This document shows positions 1 through 11,100 of a stretch of 64,000 nucleotides of DNA, one piece after another. The notes under the pieces are model-generated. The model was given only the letters and a program-made list of their open reading frames with translations, did no database searches and was not told the DNA's origin. The number at the start of each line of letters is the position of its first letter. The first letter of the stretch is position 1. The translations under genes were made by a program, and so were the position numbers. The stretch is taken from NCBI GenBank assembly GCA_026168455.1, contig CM047427.1, positions 63,306,162 to 63,370,161 of the forward strand. Direction: 5' to 3'. Origin of the DNA: Theocolax elegans (lineage: Eukaryota; Arthropoda; Insecta; Hymenoptera; Cerocephalidae).

Positions 1-693
1 ACTAGGTTTTTCAATTCTAGTCGAAAGTCAACGGAATTGGAAAGAATCGTTCAAAGTGGCCTGCGTGATTCTGGATCAAGTGGTCGCAGTTTAATTCAAG
101 AGATGATCGGTGAATTGGATCGTACTCTTACGGAAGGTCGTTACTCGCATACCGGTAACGCTTTGGGCGACGAGGCTAAGAATTTCGTCAAAAGCATGGT
201 CAGCGCTTTGGAGCAAAGTGATACGGATACCGAATTGCCTAGATCGACTAGTATCTCCTTCGAAGATACTTCGGATGAATCTGATGAGGAAGTTTATTGG
301 ATCCCAGCTAAGATACGTCAACTTCCTCGAACCAGCTCTCTTTTAAGCATGTTGTCGAAAGGTTCGAGTCGTCGCAGTAATGGTAGAGCTTCTCCAGGTT
401 TGAGCCCGATCAAGAAGGACAAGAAGAAGGATTGGCACAGACCTTGGGGCTTGACTTATACCGATAGAAATAATAAACTCTCTAGGCAGCTCTTTAGGAT
501 CGATGAGACTGGAGTTATCGATTCTGGATATTCCGACAGATCGTCATCCCGAACGGCAACTATTAGTTCTACTGGTGAGACAAGAAGATCATCTCCTACA
601 TCTTCGTTATCTTCATCACCAACATTTTTCGATGGTCTGACTGACCGGATTACTAATTCTAGACCTTGCATTTTTAAATCCTTTTTGGTATAA
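1..693 (+). CDS. 3' coding exon of an unrecognised Ser-rich protein (partial)
   Basis: The frame is open from base 1 to a TAA at 691-693, so the gene enters from the left and only its C-terminal about 230 codons are visible. I do not recognise the protein. It is hydrophilic and Ser/Arg-rich: an acidic patch (DTSDESDEEVYW), a basic stretch (SPIKKDKKKDWHRPWG) and two Ser-rich low-complexity tracts, the last just before the end. No membrane segment or enzyme motif is seen. Codon use is far richer in G and C than the flanking DNA, which supports real coding. The final residues SFLV would suit a class II PDZ ligand, but this is speculative. A GT at 689-690 could instead be a splice donor, in which case the apparent stop would be intronic. 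Confidence 0.7.
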   Translation, partial: TRFFNSSRKSTELERIVQSGLRDSGSSGRSLIQEMIGELDRTLTEGRYSHTGNALGDEAKNFVKSMVSALEQSDTDTELPRSTSISFEDTSDESDEEVYWIPAKIRQLPRTSSLLSMLSKGSSRRSNGRASPGLSPIKKDKKKDWHRPWGLTYTDRNNKLSRQLFRIDETGVIDSGYSDRSSSRTATISSTGETRRSSPTSSLSSSPTFFDGLTDRITNSRPCIFKSFLV

Positions 694-1689
694 ATCTGTA
701 AAGCGGCGCACGTAAGGCTGGATGCAGTTTTCTATTTTTTCCAATCAAATTTTTAATAATTTATTTTCCACCAGTAGTTTTGTAGAGTAGAGAATTTAAA
801 TGGGAATCTAATAATATTTTAAAATGGCTCATAAATTAAAATTTTTTTTATAAAAATCAGATTTATGTAGATTTTATAGAATTAACTTCGCTTTTTTAAA
901 TTTTACTATTTTATTATTTTTTAAATTTTTTCTAGGAAATATACTTACAGAAATTATCTTCAAAACGTAATAAACATCATTACGTTTTTAATTAATTGAT
1001 TTCTTTTACAAAATAGCATATTATCAATCTAGATAAGTCGATCTATAATTACTTTACGATTTACATCGAAACAATTTCTTTCATTTTAGTTAATGTAATA
1101 TCTTAATCATTAATATTCCCATAAAACAAGGTACGACATTTTTATCTCTAGTTCCCATGTAAGATATCGGAGTATAATCATATAGTGATTTTATATTGTT
1201 ATTGCTATTATTGCTCTGCGATTTGACGAATATGTCGAAAAGCGTAACCTCTGTATTGTAATGATACAGAGAATTACGTCGTATTTCGCATATATTAACA
1301 CCGACAATGGATTGAAAACCTTAGAATTAAATTTTGTATAGTATAGTTATTTAAATTTTTTTTAACTTTATGTCTATTCTTCGCATATGTACGTGTATAA
1401 TATTATGTATAATAAACGATATAATATATAAGATGTATAAATGTTACTGCAATGTAGACGAATGATGTATTTAACCAAATGATAGGTGTTAGTGAATTAA
1501 TGTAAATACACTTGTCGATAGATACTTATATTTTAATGTAAAATTTAGAATAATTAAATGATTATCTTAAAAATTTCATCTTTTTGATATTATACCTGCA
1601 TTTTTCTCCTGGCCCATACACTATATAAGAGTATATAATTATACAAACACTATGTTAATTTTGATTAATTATTATTATATTAATATATT
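694..1689 (+). other. AT-rich 3' UTR and intergenic DNA
   Basis: No coding potential is seen. An AATAAA at 1411-1416 could be the polyadenylation signal of the upstream gene, which would give a 3' UTR of about 0.7 kb. Otherwise only AT-rich sequence. Confidence 0.4.
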
Positions 1690-1969
1690 GATTTAAAAAC
1701 AAAAAAAAATTAATTTTTAGAAAAATCTTTTACGTCTGGACATTACGCATACTTTAAACAATGTACTCAAATATTTTCAGATTTTTACATCCCTAATTAA
1801 CGTATGTTTGATTAAAGTTTACACCTTTTTTATTCATAATTACCAACCAATAATTTTTCATTCAATTATATTATTAAAACAATTACTGTTTTAATCCGAT
1901 ACGTCCTAGTGCCTTATGGTTTAAACAATAAAAGGTGAAGATCTCAATTATTACGGGCCCGACATTCCG
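1690..1969 (+). mobile_element. Truncated TTAA-flanked MITE (copy 1)
   Basis: The right part resembles the better-preserved copies at 6088 and 10129, with the landmarks in order: AAAAATC block, a degenerate CATTACGCATACTTTAAA, then TACTCAAATATTTTCAGATTTTTA. It ends CCCGACATTCCG followed by TTAA at 1970-1973, the same end and target site as the intact copies. The left terminus is not recognisable. Confidence 0.5.
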
Positions 1970-1973
1970 TTAA

Positions 1974-3743
1974 TAAAGTATTAGAGGTTTCCACACGTCA
2001 TAAGTGATGGCCACAAAACATTCCAGTTCTCTTGCCTGCGAATATATCGCAGAACATAGTGGAATGATTGTCAGTGTGATATTGTTAATGTTAAGTTTCG
2101 CACATAACACTTGCCAAGTTCGAACTTAAAACATACAGTCTATATATGCGTATAAAAGTAGCGCCTGCGGGTTTAGTTTTCTATATAGTATAATAATTAA
2201 CTTATCTTTTTTATGCCTAGATGGTTATCAGGTATCAGGTCGAAAATTGATTTAGACCTAATCAAACGTATCGAAACTAAATTCATATTTTGAAAACGCC
2301 ATGGAAATTATTTGTTATTAATTACTATAAAATCTAACGAAAATAAAGTACGAAACCATGCAATTAATGTAATTGTATGGGATATTGTTTAAAATAGTAA
2401 ACATCTAACTTAGAGAAACAGCCAAATACTGGTATCCATTTTTTGAGAGTTATAAATAAAAATAACTGTTTTTCATATTTATAATGAATCGTCATTTTCT
2501 AATTTAAAAAGAGTCTATACTAAAAATTAACTACCTGCTTTTTCATTAAATCCATATTACACTCACATAGAAAACCCATCAATTTACTAACCGTAAGTAT
2601 TTCAGCAATTAAGGAAACAAATCAAGGAAGCCATATATATATATAACCATGTATACGAACAAAAAGGGTCTTACAAGCCGATCGAAATCGACAACCGATG
2701 TACACTTCGAGGATCGTTCCGTCTCGACGACGCGTCGTAAGTACCTTATACTCCCACATCAGTGTAGGCACTTTACATTGTACTAAAGGCGCCACGACGT
2801 CGACCCGCCTCGGTGCCTAAACAACGAACCGATGACAATAGAATGACAACATTAAAACGAGCTCATTCGTACCTTGCTGATAATATACCTTGTCAATTTC
2901 AACAGAAATTTCCATCTGTATCAGGAACACGTTCAAAATATGATAGTTTTGATTAACGACTTGATGCTACTTTGGGAAGGAGTCAGGGAAACCATTAAGA
3001 ATTTTTTTATGATTATGTTTCGTATAATGTTTTTAATTAGAAATAGAAAAACACGTTTAGTATTGCAGTTTCATGTCTTTTATTAATTAGAAATTTGAGC
3101 GATAAATATATATCGATAATTGTTATGTTAAATATGTTTAATAATGTGTTTTAAAAACATATGTTTGAGAAAATAGTAATTCGAGGTGAGGTTTGTCGAA
3201 GCATTATATCTTAATTTTAAACAATAAGGTGATTAAAACTCAATAACTTTATTAGCTAGTTTAAGTAATAATTTTATGCGTATATAACTTCATAATAAGA
3301 TTAAGAACTAAAAAGATTAAAAAGACTTTTAATAGTATTTTAATTTAATTTTTAAAATATTGGGACAATACCCGAGGAACATAAAAAGAAGGGGAAACAC
3401 GTAAATGCATCGATGTATATTGCAACGTTTTAGATTAATTCAGCGAGATTCTTGATTTATTTATTCGTATTGACATGCTCGTTTTGATACATTGTTAGTT
3501 CGATTTTTAAATCTCTTTAAGATTATCATTAAAAACGATACACCACGTGAATACATTAAAATATCAAATCAATTATAAAATAAATACTTAATACATATTG
3601 AGAAAATTATTATACAAATAAAAAAACAATTTAGTTCTGATAGAATAGAATTGATAGTACGTTGAACTTTTCAATGCAGAAGTCATTATTAAATATAATT
3701 TATAAGTGATTCCTTTATCCGAGTGCATATACTTTTAATAGAG
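1974..3743. other. Intergenic DNA with one CpG-rich island
   Basis: Mostly AT-rich with no supported gene. About 2665-2835 is unusually rich in C, G and CpG. It is preceded by a TATATATATATATAA-like run near 2632-2645 and contains a GTAAGT at 2738, which would suit a promoter and non-coding first exon, but no partner exon can be assigned. Confidence 0.3.
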
Positions 3744-3747
3744 TTAA

Positions 3748-4125
3748 CGGGATGTCGGACCCAAGTAACAGGGATCTACACCTTTCAACATAAGAATTAT
3801 ATTGGAAATATCGATTTAAAAATCTGAAAATATTCATATGGGTAGTTTTAAATAAAAGTGAGGGCATGACGTTTTGATTTTTTAAGAAAATATAAATATG
3901 TTAATAATAATTGAATAAACAATTTTCGACCGGTAATTATTGGTCTAAGAAAGCATGAAATTTCAACGCAAAAATCAGAATTACATTACAGATTTTTAAA
4001 TCTGAAAAAAATTGAGTATACTATTTAAAACGTGCCTAAGGGCATGGCGTTCAGGATTTTTTCAAAAATTTATTATTTTGTTTATAAAAAAATATATTTT
4101 ACCATTTTCTGAGTCCGACATCCCC
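3748..4125 (-). mobile_element. TTAA-flanked MITE, inverted orientation (copy 2)
   Basis: Starts TTAA (3744-3747) then CGGGATGTCGGACCC and ends GAGTCCGACATCCCC at 4125 followed by TTTC, a decayed TTAA. Length 378 bp. It reads as the reverse complement of the copies at 6088 and 10129. There are no open frames; it is non-autonomous. TTAA target duplications are typical of piggyBac-type transposition (family knowledge), but no transposase is seen here. Confidence 0.75.
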
Positions 4126-4129
4126 TTTC

Positions 4130-6083
4130 GCCCGTTTATCGTAGAAAAGACAGAAATATTAAAGGTAAATGAATGATATCTTATATATTGTATATTTAAA
4201 ATCGATATAAAAATACACTACTTTGTTTTAATTGCGGTTTAGTAATTTCTCTTTTGTAATAAACTCTTTTAAGCATTACTAGAAAGTATATTTTCTTAAA
4301 ACCACGAAGTTAAAAGTCTCACTGTTGGACATCAAAATTGAATTGCAGATTGATCATGAGCTTGTCAAATTTAAGCTACTTTAATTCAATTGGTAATTAT
4401 ATAATAACTGAGTATATAATTATTTTTAGGTATTGATGATATGAACATAAATCATTGTTAAAGGTCTTGAATAGACCTTGGAAAATAATTTAGAGGTGTG
4501 CATTATGCGATTATACCTCTTTTGATTATCTTTTTCGCAATTACTTGCACTTAATCATATATCGAAACAAACAGCTTTATAAAATGTATGTAAATCATAT
4601 TTGCTTAAATCAAGAGCCGCAATATATTCTGAAATTTAGTGTAGTGTGTCAAGGACGAAGAATTAATTTTTCAAATGAAATGAAATTCTTTTCACATAAA
4701 AGAAAATTTAATAATTAATTCGTATAAAAAGGCATACTTTCATTTAGCCCATTTATCAAAATAATGAAAATTGCTCACAAGCGGAATAAAAGTTTAAAAG
4801 TCAAAAGTAGTTTCTTTCTTTCGACTTCCGACTTTCGAATCTTTAAGAATTAATAATAATCACTTATATCTTAAACGGTTCTATTTAAAAATAATTATTT
4901 ATATTTCATCTCACATAAACATTTATTTTCGTGTTATAACAAAACTCTTTTATCTAATATTTTTAAAATAAATAATTTCAAATAAATGTATTATGTTATT
5001 TAGATAAGTATAGTAATGATCATTTTATAATAGTAACATTAAAGAAATTACGTTTATATTACTGTATACCATACATTTTTTTGCAGTTGATTACTTTCTT
5101 GATTACTTAAATAAAACTCCATTAAAAATTTGGTATACTTTACAATTGTATGATTGTTCATTCAACCTAATACTTGTAATTCACCATTTTATGAGCCATC
5201 TATCGGAACACGTAATATATTTAAATGTGCATGACATCTGTGAAACTGATCATTCATAGATTATAAAGCATTTATATGCTTAATGATGTTTAAAATTTGC
5301 AGCAAATTGACCAGAATCTGCGTGTACCTTTAATAAGATGTCCATAGTTGATCAGGAATGAACGTGCGTGCAAAAACCTCATCAGTTATTATAAATTACT
5401 CTTTATCTTCAAAACTATTTGTACAAATGATCTAATTACTTAAACTATCGTGGACGGGAAAAAATATTTTTTAGTGAATTAATTAAAGAGCTACAAATGC
5501 TACTGATAATTATTCTCTTATATATTACGAATCATCATGAATTTTGTAGCCTAATCTAATCATAAGACTATCATTTTTTTGGTGTATAATTTAAAAACCG
5601 ATAATTGATAATTAAAAAAACCCGACTCGAAAATAAAGATGTAATGTCATACTATGTATAAGTCATTATTTAATATATTTCTAATATTTCTAAAATTAAA
5701 CAGTGTTAAAACCAGTTTAAGAAAAATAGTGCTGTACCCATCTACATATAGATAACTGTACTGAAAAAAGTAAACAAAAAGTAGAATTCAAATTATCAAT
5801 TTTATGTACTTTGTCTTTAAAGTGTATTCACTTATGGTGCTTAATTTTTATTTGACATGTTATATAAATAGATATAGTTATTTTTACTTATACAACAGTA
5901 TCCAGAATTTAAAATGTCCGAGTCATGTATATGTATAATTATAAATTAGGGTAATATAATTCGTTATTAAATGAGATTCAAAAAAACTATTACTTTGCTG
6001 GTTCTCATACTTTTTTTTAGATGAATATAAAAAACATCATACAACCATATTTTATGTAGTATTTCTTAATTAAGAATAAATTC
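4130..6083. other. AT-rich intergenic DNA
   Basis: I see no gene, RNA or recognisable element. Base composition is uniformly AT-rich. Confidence 0.4.
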
Positions 6084-6087
6084 TTTA

Positions 6088-6459
6088 GGGGATGTCGGAC
6101 CCAGAAAATGGTCATTTTGTACTTTCTTTTATAAACAAATGAATAAAGTTTTTAAAAAACGTCGAACGTCAAGCCCTTAGGCATGTTTTAAATAACACAC
6201 CCAAAAATTTCCAGATTTTTAAATCCACGATGTTTGGGTTGAAAGATTATGCTATTTTTGACTAATAATTACCGACCAAACATTGTTTACTCAATTATTA
6301 TTTAAGAAATGTGTTTTTTCATTAAAAAATCAAAACGTCAAGCCCTTCCTTATGTTTTCAGCTATCCGTATGAATATTTTCAGATTTTTAATGCAATATT
6401 TTAGATATAATTTTTGGGTTGAAAGGTGCAGATTCCTGTAATTTGGTTCCGACATCCCG
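6088..6459 (+). mobile_element. TTAA-flanked MITE (copy 3)
   Basis: Left end GGGGATGTCGGACCC after TTTA (6084-6087); right end TTCCGACATCCCG before TTAA (6460-6463). The terminal inverted repeats are about 12-15 bp. The interior holds two diverged direct repeats about 165 bp apart, each with ACGTCAAGCCCTT, then ATGTTTT, then CAGATTTTTAA, then GGGTTGAAAG. No ORF. Confidence 0.75.
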
Positions 6460-6463
6460 TTAA

Positions 6464-7728
6464 TAAGAAGAGAGAATTAATTACGGCGTAAGAAAGAATA
6501 ATTTCGAACTAACTTTTTGAAGCTAAACTGTCATTTGTTAGATTGTATGTTTCTCGTGATTGGTTTGGTAATAATTTAAAAGTAATACCAATCATTAATA
6601 AAAGAAAGGCAGTTGATTTATATTACGAATAATTATTTCTAAATACTATTTGTTAAAAGAAATATAGTAACAACTAAAGTACTCATAAAATAAATGACTA
6701 ATGAAACAAATTCATTTTTTGAGGATTCGATGAAGAACTATTCAAATTAATCATTTCTCTTTTCACTAAACAGCATTTTTAATATCTATTAGTTTAAAAT
6801 ATTTATTAAATTCAGATTAATTTTTCTAAAAAATTGTTATGTTGCAACCGTAATACGCAATTATATTCACCTAATTATATCATTGTGAATTATATTCCTT
6901 GTAAATATATAATTAAAATTAAAAAATGTAATTGAATAATCATTTATCAGTAACAATAACTCAATCACACTGAAACCACAGTTAGGTAAAAGTTCAATGA
7001 ATAAAAAGCTCTGTACATATCAGAGTGCGTAATCAGTTATTCTTTGCGACGCCTATATCAATACACGTTTGAAATATATTACGTAAAAGTTTATTTAAAG
7101 AATATACTTTCCATTCAATTAATGAATGGGAATTTACGGAATTTATTCGCTATTTCTGCGCGTCATCAGAAACCCAGCTGTCTAAATTTTTATTGCCTCT
7201 TCTACAGGAATAAGGGAAAAATTAAATTTACAATGTTTAGATCATTTTTATTGATACAAATATGTTCTGTTTGATCGACTGATAAATAAAATCTGTCAAA
7301 TATGTGCCAATAGTATGAATTTTGTACCACGTATATTAATAAAATAATAATTAATATGGTCACCCTGATTATAAATAAAAGCATTTATGAAACGTTTTAT
7401 TGGCGACAAACGGCCAATAATTGAACTCATTTAATCTCAGCATTATGCTCGATTACCGCATTAGGGATAAGGAGCGTAAATTTATTTGATAATGTAAACC
7501 TTAGAACACATGACTGCAAAAGACAGTCTAAGTGTATTCATTGAATTTTCCATAAACAAAATTATAATTATTTAAGAGTTAAAAATTCTGAATGAAAGAG
7601 ATTACGCCAACTGTTCTCGATTACTGCGTCACATTAACTTCACCTGTTTAAATTGAACGATTAATCTTCACAGGGTTGTAAATCAAACGTAACATGCACT
7701 GTTACATTTTAGCATAATTAAAGGAGAG
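6464..7728. other. Intergenic DNA upstream of the chitinase gene
   Basis: AT-rich; no supported coding sequence. Upstream regulatory sequence of the chitinase gene presumably lies here, but I can name no specific site apart from the TATA box listed separately. Confidence 0.4.
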
Positions 7729-7823
7729 TATATATAATGAAATTTGTAAACCATTTAGCAGTACACAAAAGTCCGTCGTTTACGTAGAACGACCAGTTTT
7801 GGATTTTAAATAAAAAGATTGGG
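7729..7823 (+). promoter_or_regulatory. Chitinase core promoter and non-coding first exon
   Basis: TATATATAA lies at 7729-7737. About 25 bp downstream is GCAGTACA (7759-7766), a fair match to the arthropod initiator CAGT, placing the start near 7761. A short leader then runs to a splice donor GTAAGT at 7824, and an acceptor (TTTAATTGCAG) ends at 8139, directly before the ATG. I therefore infer a 5' UTR exon of about 7761-7823 and a first intron of 316 bp. Cap-site data would be needed to confirm. Confidence 0.5.
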
Positions 7824-8139
7824 GTAAGTTCCAGAATAATGAAACGCAATTTTCCATTCCTTCTTACATGCAAGTAAAATAATGGACTTGGATAAATAAT
7901 TAATTAGCCGATATTTTCTTTGTATTGGAAAAGTTTAATATAGTAGATTAACAGCTGATTCACATTTCAAACGCAATATCTATCACAGTCAATATCTATT
8001 AGATAATGAACATTATTATCAGTAAATAATTATCATTGCAATGATTTTCTTAATCGCACCTATACATTTTCCGAATTAGTTCCACGTTTTCTACCATAAA
8101 CGCAGTATAACAATTTTAAAGGCTTCTATTTAATTGCAG

Positions 8140-11100
8140 ATGCGCGCAATCACTTTTGTGTTTGCTGGCCTTTTGGCCTTAGCCACGGCTTCCAGTGACA
8201 GTAAGTTTAGTTACAAATACTATTTACCACATTATATACAAGATTACGTAATTATGATAAAAAAATCACTATTTATAAATATTTTTTGCTTTAATATTGT
8301 CGTCTACAATATATTTTAATACAATAAATATTTAATGGCTAAAATAAAAAAACAGTTGATTACGATAAAATAATAATTTTCTTTTGTACAGAGAAAGTTG
8401 TGTGCTACTTTGGTAGTTGGGCTGTATACCGACCAGGAAATGGCAAATTCGACATTTCCTACATCGACCCGTCACTCTGTACCCATTTAATTTATACATT
8501 TGTGGGTATCAGTGAACAGGGTGATGTTCGTGTACTCGACAGTTGGCAGGATCTTGCCGACAACTACGGAAAAGATGGTTTCGGCCGTTTCAACAAACTC
8601 CGTGAGATTAGTCCTGAAACCAAAACTATGATCGCCATTGGTGGTTGGAACGAGGGTTCCGTCAAATATTCCAACGTTGTCGCTAACCCAACTATCCGTA
8701 GGAGATTCGTCGACAATGTCGTTGCATTCGTCAAAAAATACAATTTCGACGGTTTCGACGTTGACTGGGAATACCCTAACCAAAGAAACGGCGTTGAAGC
8801 TGACAAGGAGAACTACGTCTCGTTGCTTAAAGAATTGAGAGAGAAATTCGACCAAGAAGGTTTAATTCTCAGTGCTGCCGTTGGAGCAGCAGAGGTATCC
8901 GCTAGCAAATCTTACATCATTTCCGAAGTCGCCAAATACTTGCATTTCATCAACTTGATGACCTACGATTTGCACGGCATTTGGGATAAGAAGACTGGTA
9001 TCAACGCTCCACTTTATGCTGGATCTTGGGAAAATGGCAACGAACGAGGTCTCAATGTGGTAAGTATTTAGCTGGTTGCCAACTCTTGCGCATTGCATTA
9101 CAATTTCAGATTTCTACTTATCGATATACACTTGGATGTTAATCTGATAATGTATTTATATTTTCATATGAAGTAGATAAATTACTGATAAATCATTATG
9201 TAATATTACAAGTCGAAAAAATATTCTTTCGAAAAATATTGACGAAGGTTAGACAAAATTATTAGTAATGTTATCTTTAGTACCATTGGACTTTGAATTT
9301 AGAAAATATTATAATATTACAAGCGTTAAAGATTGCATACAATATTAAATATTTTTTCATTGATAACATCAAAATCAGAAGTGTATTTATTTTTAAGCCA
9401 AAGGAATTTTTGTATAATTTTGATAAAATCTTATGACTGTTAATCATTATCAAATGTTCTTTTCATAATAATACTTTAGTAAAAATGAGAAACATTTAAT
9501 AGGTAGTTTCTAGGTATCTTCTAGGTAAAAATATATAGATGTTATTAGTTGATGTAGTTAATGCTTCTTTGACAGTCTTACGAGTCTCTTCAGCGATAGA
9601 AAATGTGAAGACAAGTTTTGACCAGTATTATCACGTCAAATCTTAAATGAAATAGTTACATCTAAAAATAAAAATGATCATGACCATTATGTTACATTAA
9701 TTCAAAAGTTGTTCTCGGTTATATTTTTTTAATTCCATTTAATTTTACGACTCATTTAAAATAACAAAGTATCCGATCTCTTTTAATTACTCGATTTATT
9801 TCTAATAAAGTATAACAAACAGTAAGTAAATTTAATAAGTCATAACGTGTAATGATTAATGAAAATCTTATGCTTTCATTAAAAATTAAAGATATTGCTT
9901 TTTAACACTTATCAATATTGCATGATAAAGCTTGCGTTTTTTCTAATAGTTTAATAGATTATTAAATACACTTTTATCACATAATGAATATAATGTGCGT
10001 ACATGCTTTGTAAGTATTATTGATTATTGAAGCTAAGTTATTTACTGTTTGAAGCAGTCGCATTAATCTATTTTTAAATTTTGAATAACACATAGGTTTT
10101 GCCTTAAATTAACGAAAATTAATATTAAGGGGATGTCGGACTCAAAAAATGGTCATTTTTAATATTTTTTATAAACAAAAAATAAATTTTTAAAAAAAAT
10201 CCTGAACGCCATGCCCTTAGGCATGTTTTAAATAATATACTCAAATTTTTTCAGAATTTTAAGTTTGTAATTAAATTCTGATTTTTGCGTTGAAAATTCA
10301 TGTCTTTTTAGATCAATAATTACCGATTGAAAATTGTTTACTCATTTATTATTAACAAATTTTGTTTTTTCGTAAAAAATCAAAACGCCCTTGCTTTTGT
10401 TTCAAACTACTCATATAAATTTGTCAGATTTTTAATTCGATATTTGCAACATAATTCTTATGTTGAAAGGTGTAGATCCTTGTAACTTGGGTCTGACGTT
10501 CCGTTAATACATGTACATCGCAATAATATAGTAGTTTTAATTAAAAAAGAATTCCTATATTTGAAAATGTGATTACTATATAGAGATGAGTTTTCAAGTA
10601 GTATCTATAATCCAGAATGTAATGCTTTATAGTTATTAGTCTTAAAATAGTTATTTTCTTTTGTACAGAGAAAGTTGTGTGCTACTTTGGTAGTTGGGCT
10701 GTATACCGACCAGGAAATGGCAAATTCGACATTTCCTACATCGACCCGTCACTCTGTACCCATTTAATTTATACATTTGTGGGTATCAGTGAACAGGGTG
10801 ATGTTCGTGTACTCGACAGTTGGCAGGATCTTGCCGACAACTACGGAAAAGATGGTTTCGGCCGTTTCAACAAACTCCGTGAGATTAGTCCTGAAACCAA
10901 AACTATGATCGCCATTGGTGGTTGGAACGAGGGTTCCGTCAAATATTCCAACGTTGTCGCTAACCCAACTATCCGTAGGAGATTCGTCGACAATGTCGTT
11001 GCATTCGTCAAAAAATACAATTTCGACGGTTTCGACGTTGACTGGGAATACCCTAACCAAAGAAACGGCGTTGAAGCTGACAAGGAGAACTACGTCTCGT

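Noticed and set aside
8487..8855. Open frames antisense to and overlapping chitinase exon 2 (and again at 10764-11132)
   Set aside because: Shadows of a strongly supported coding exon; no own signals.
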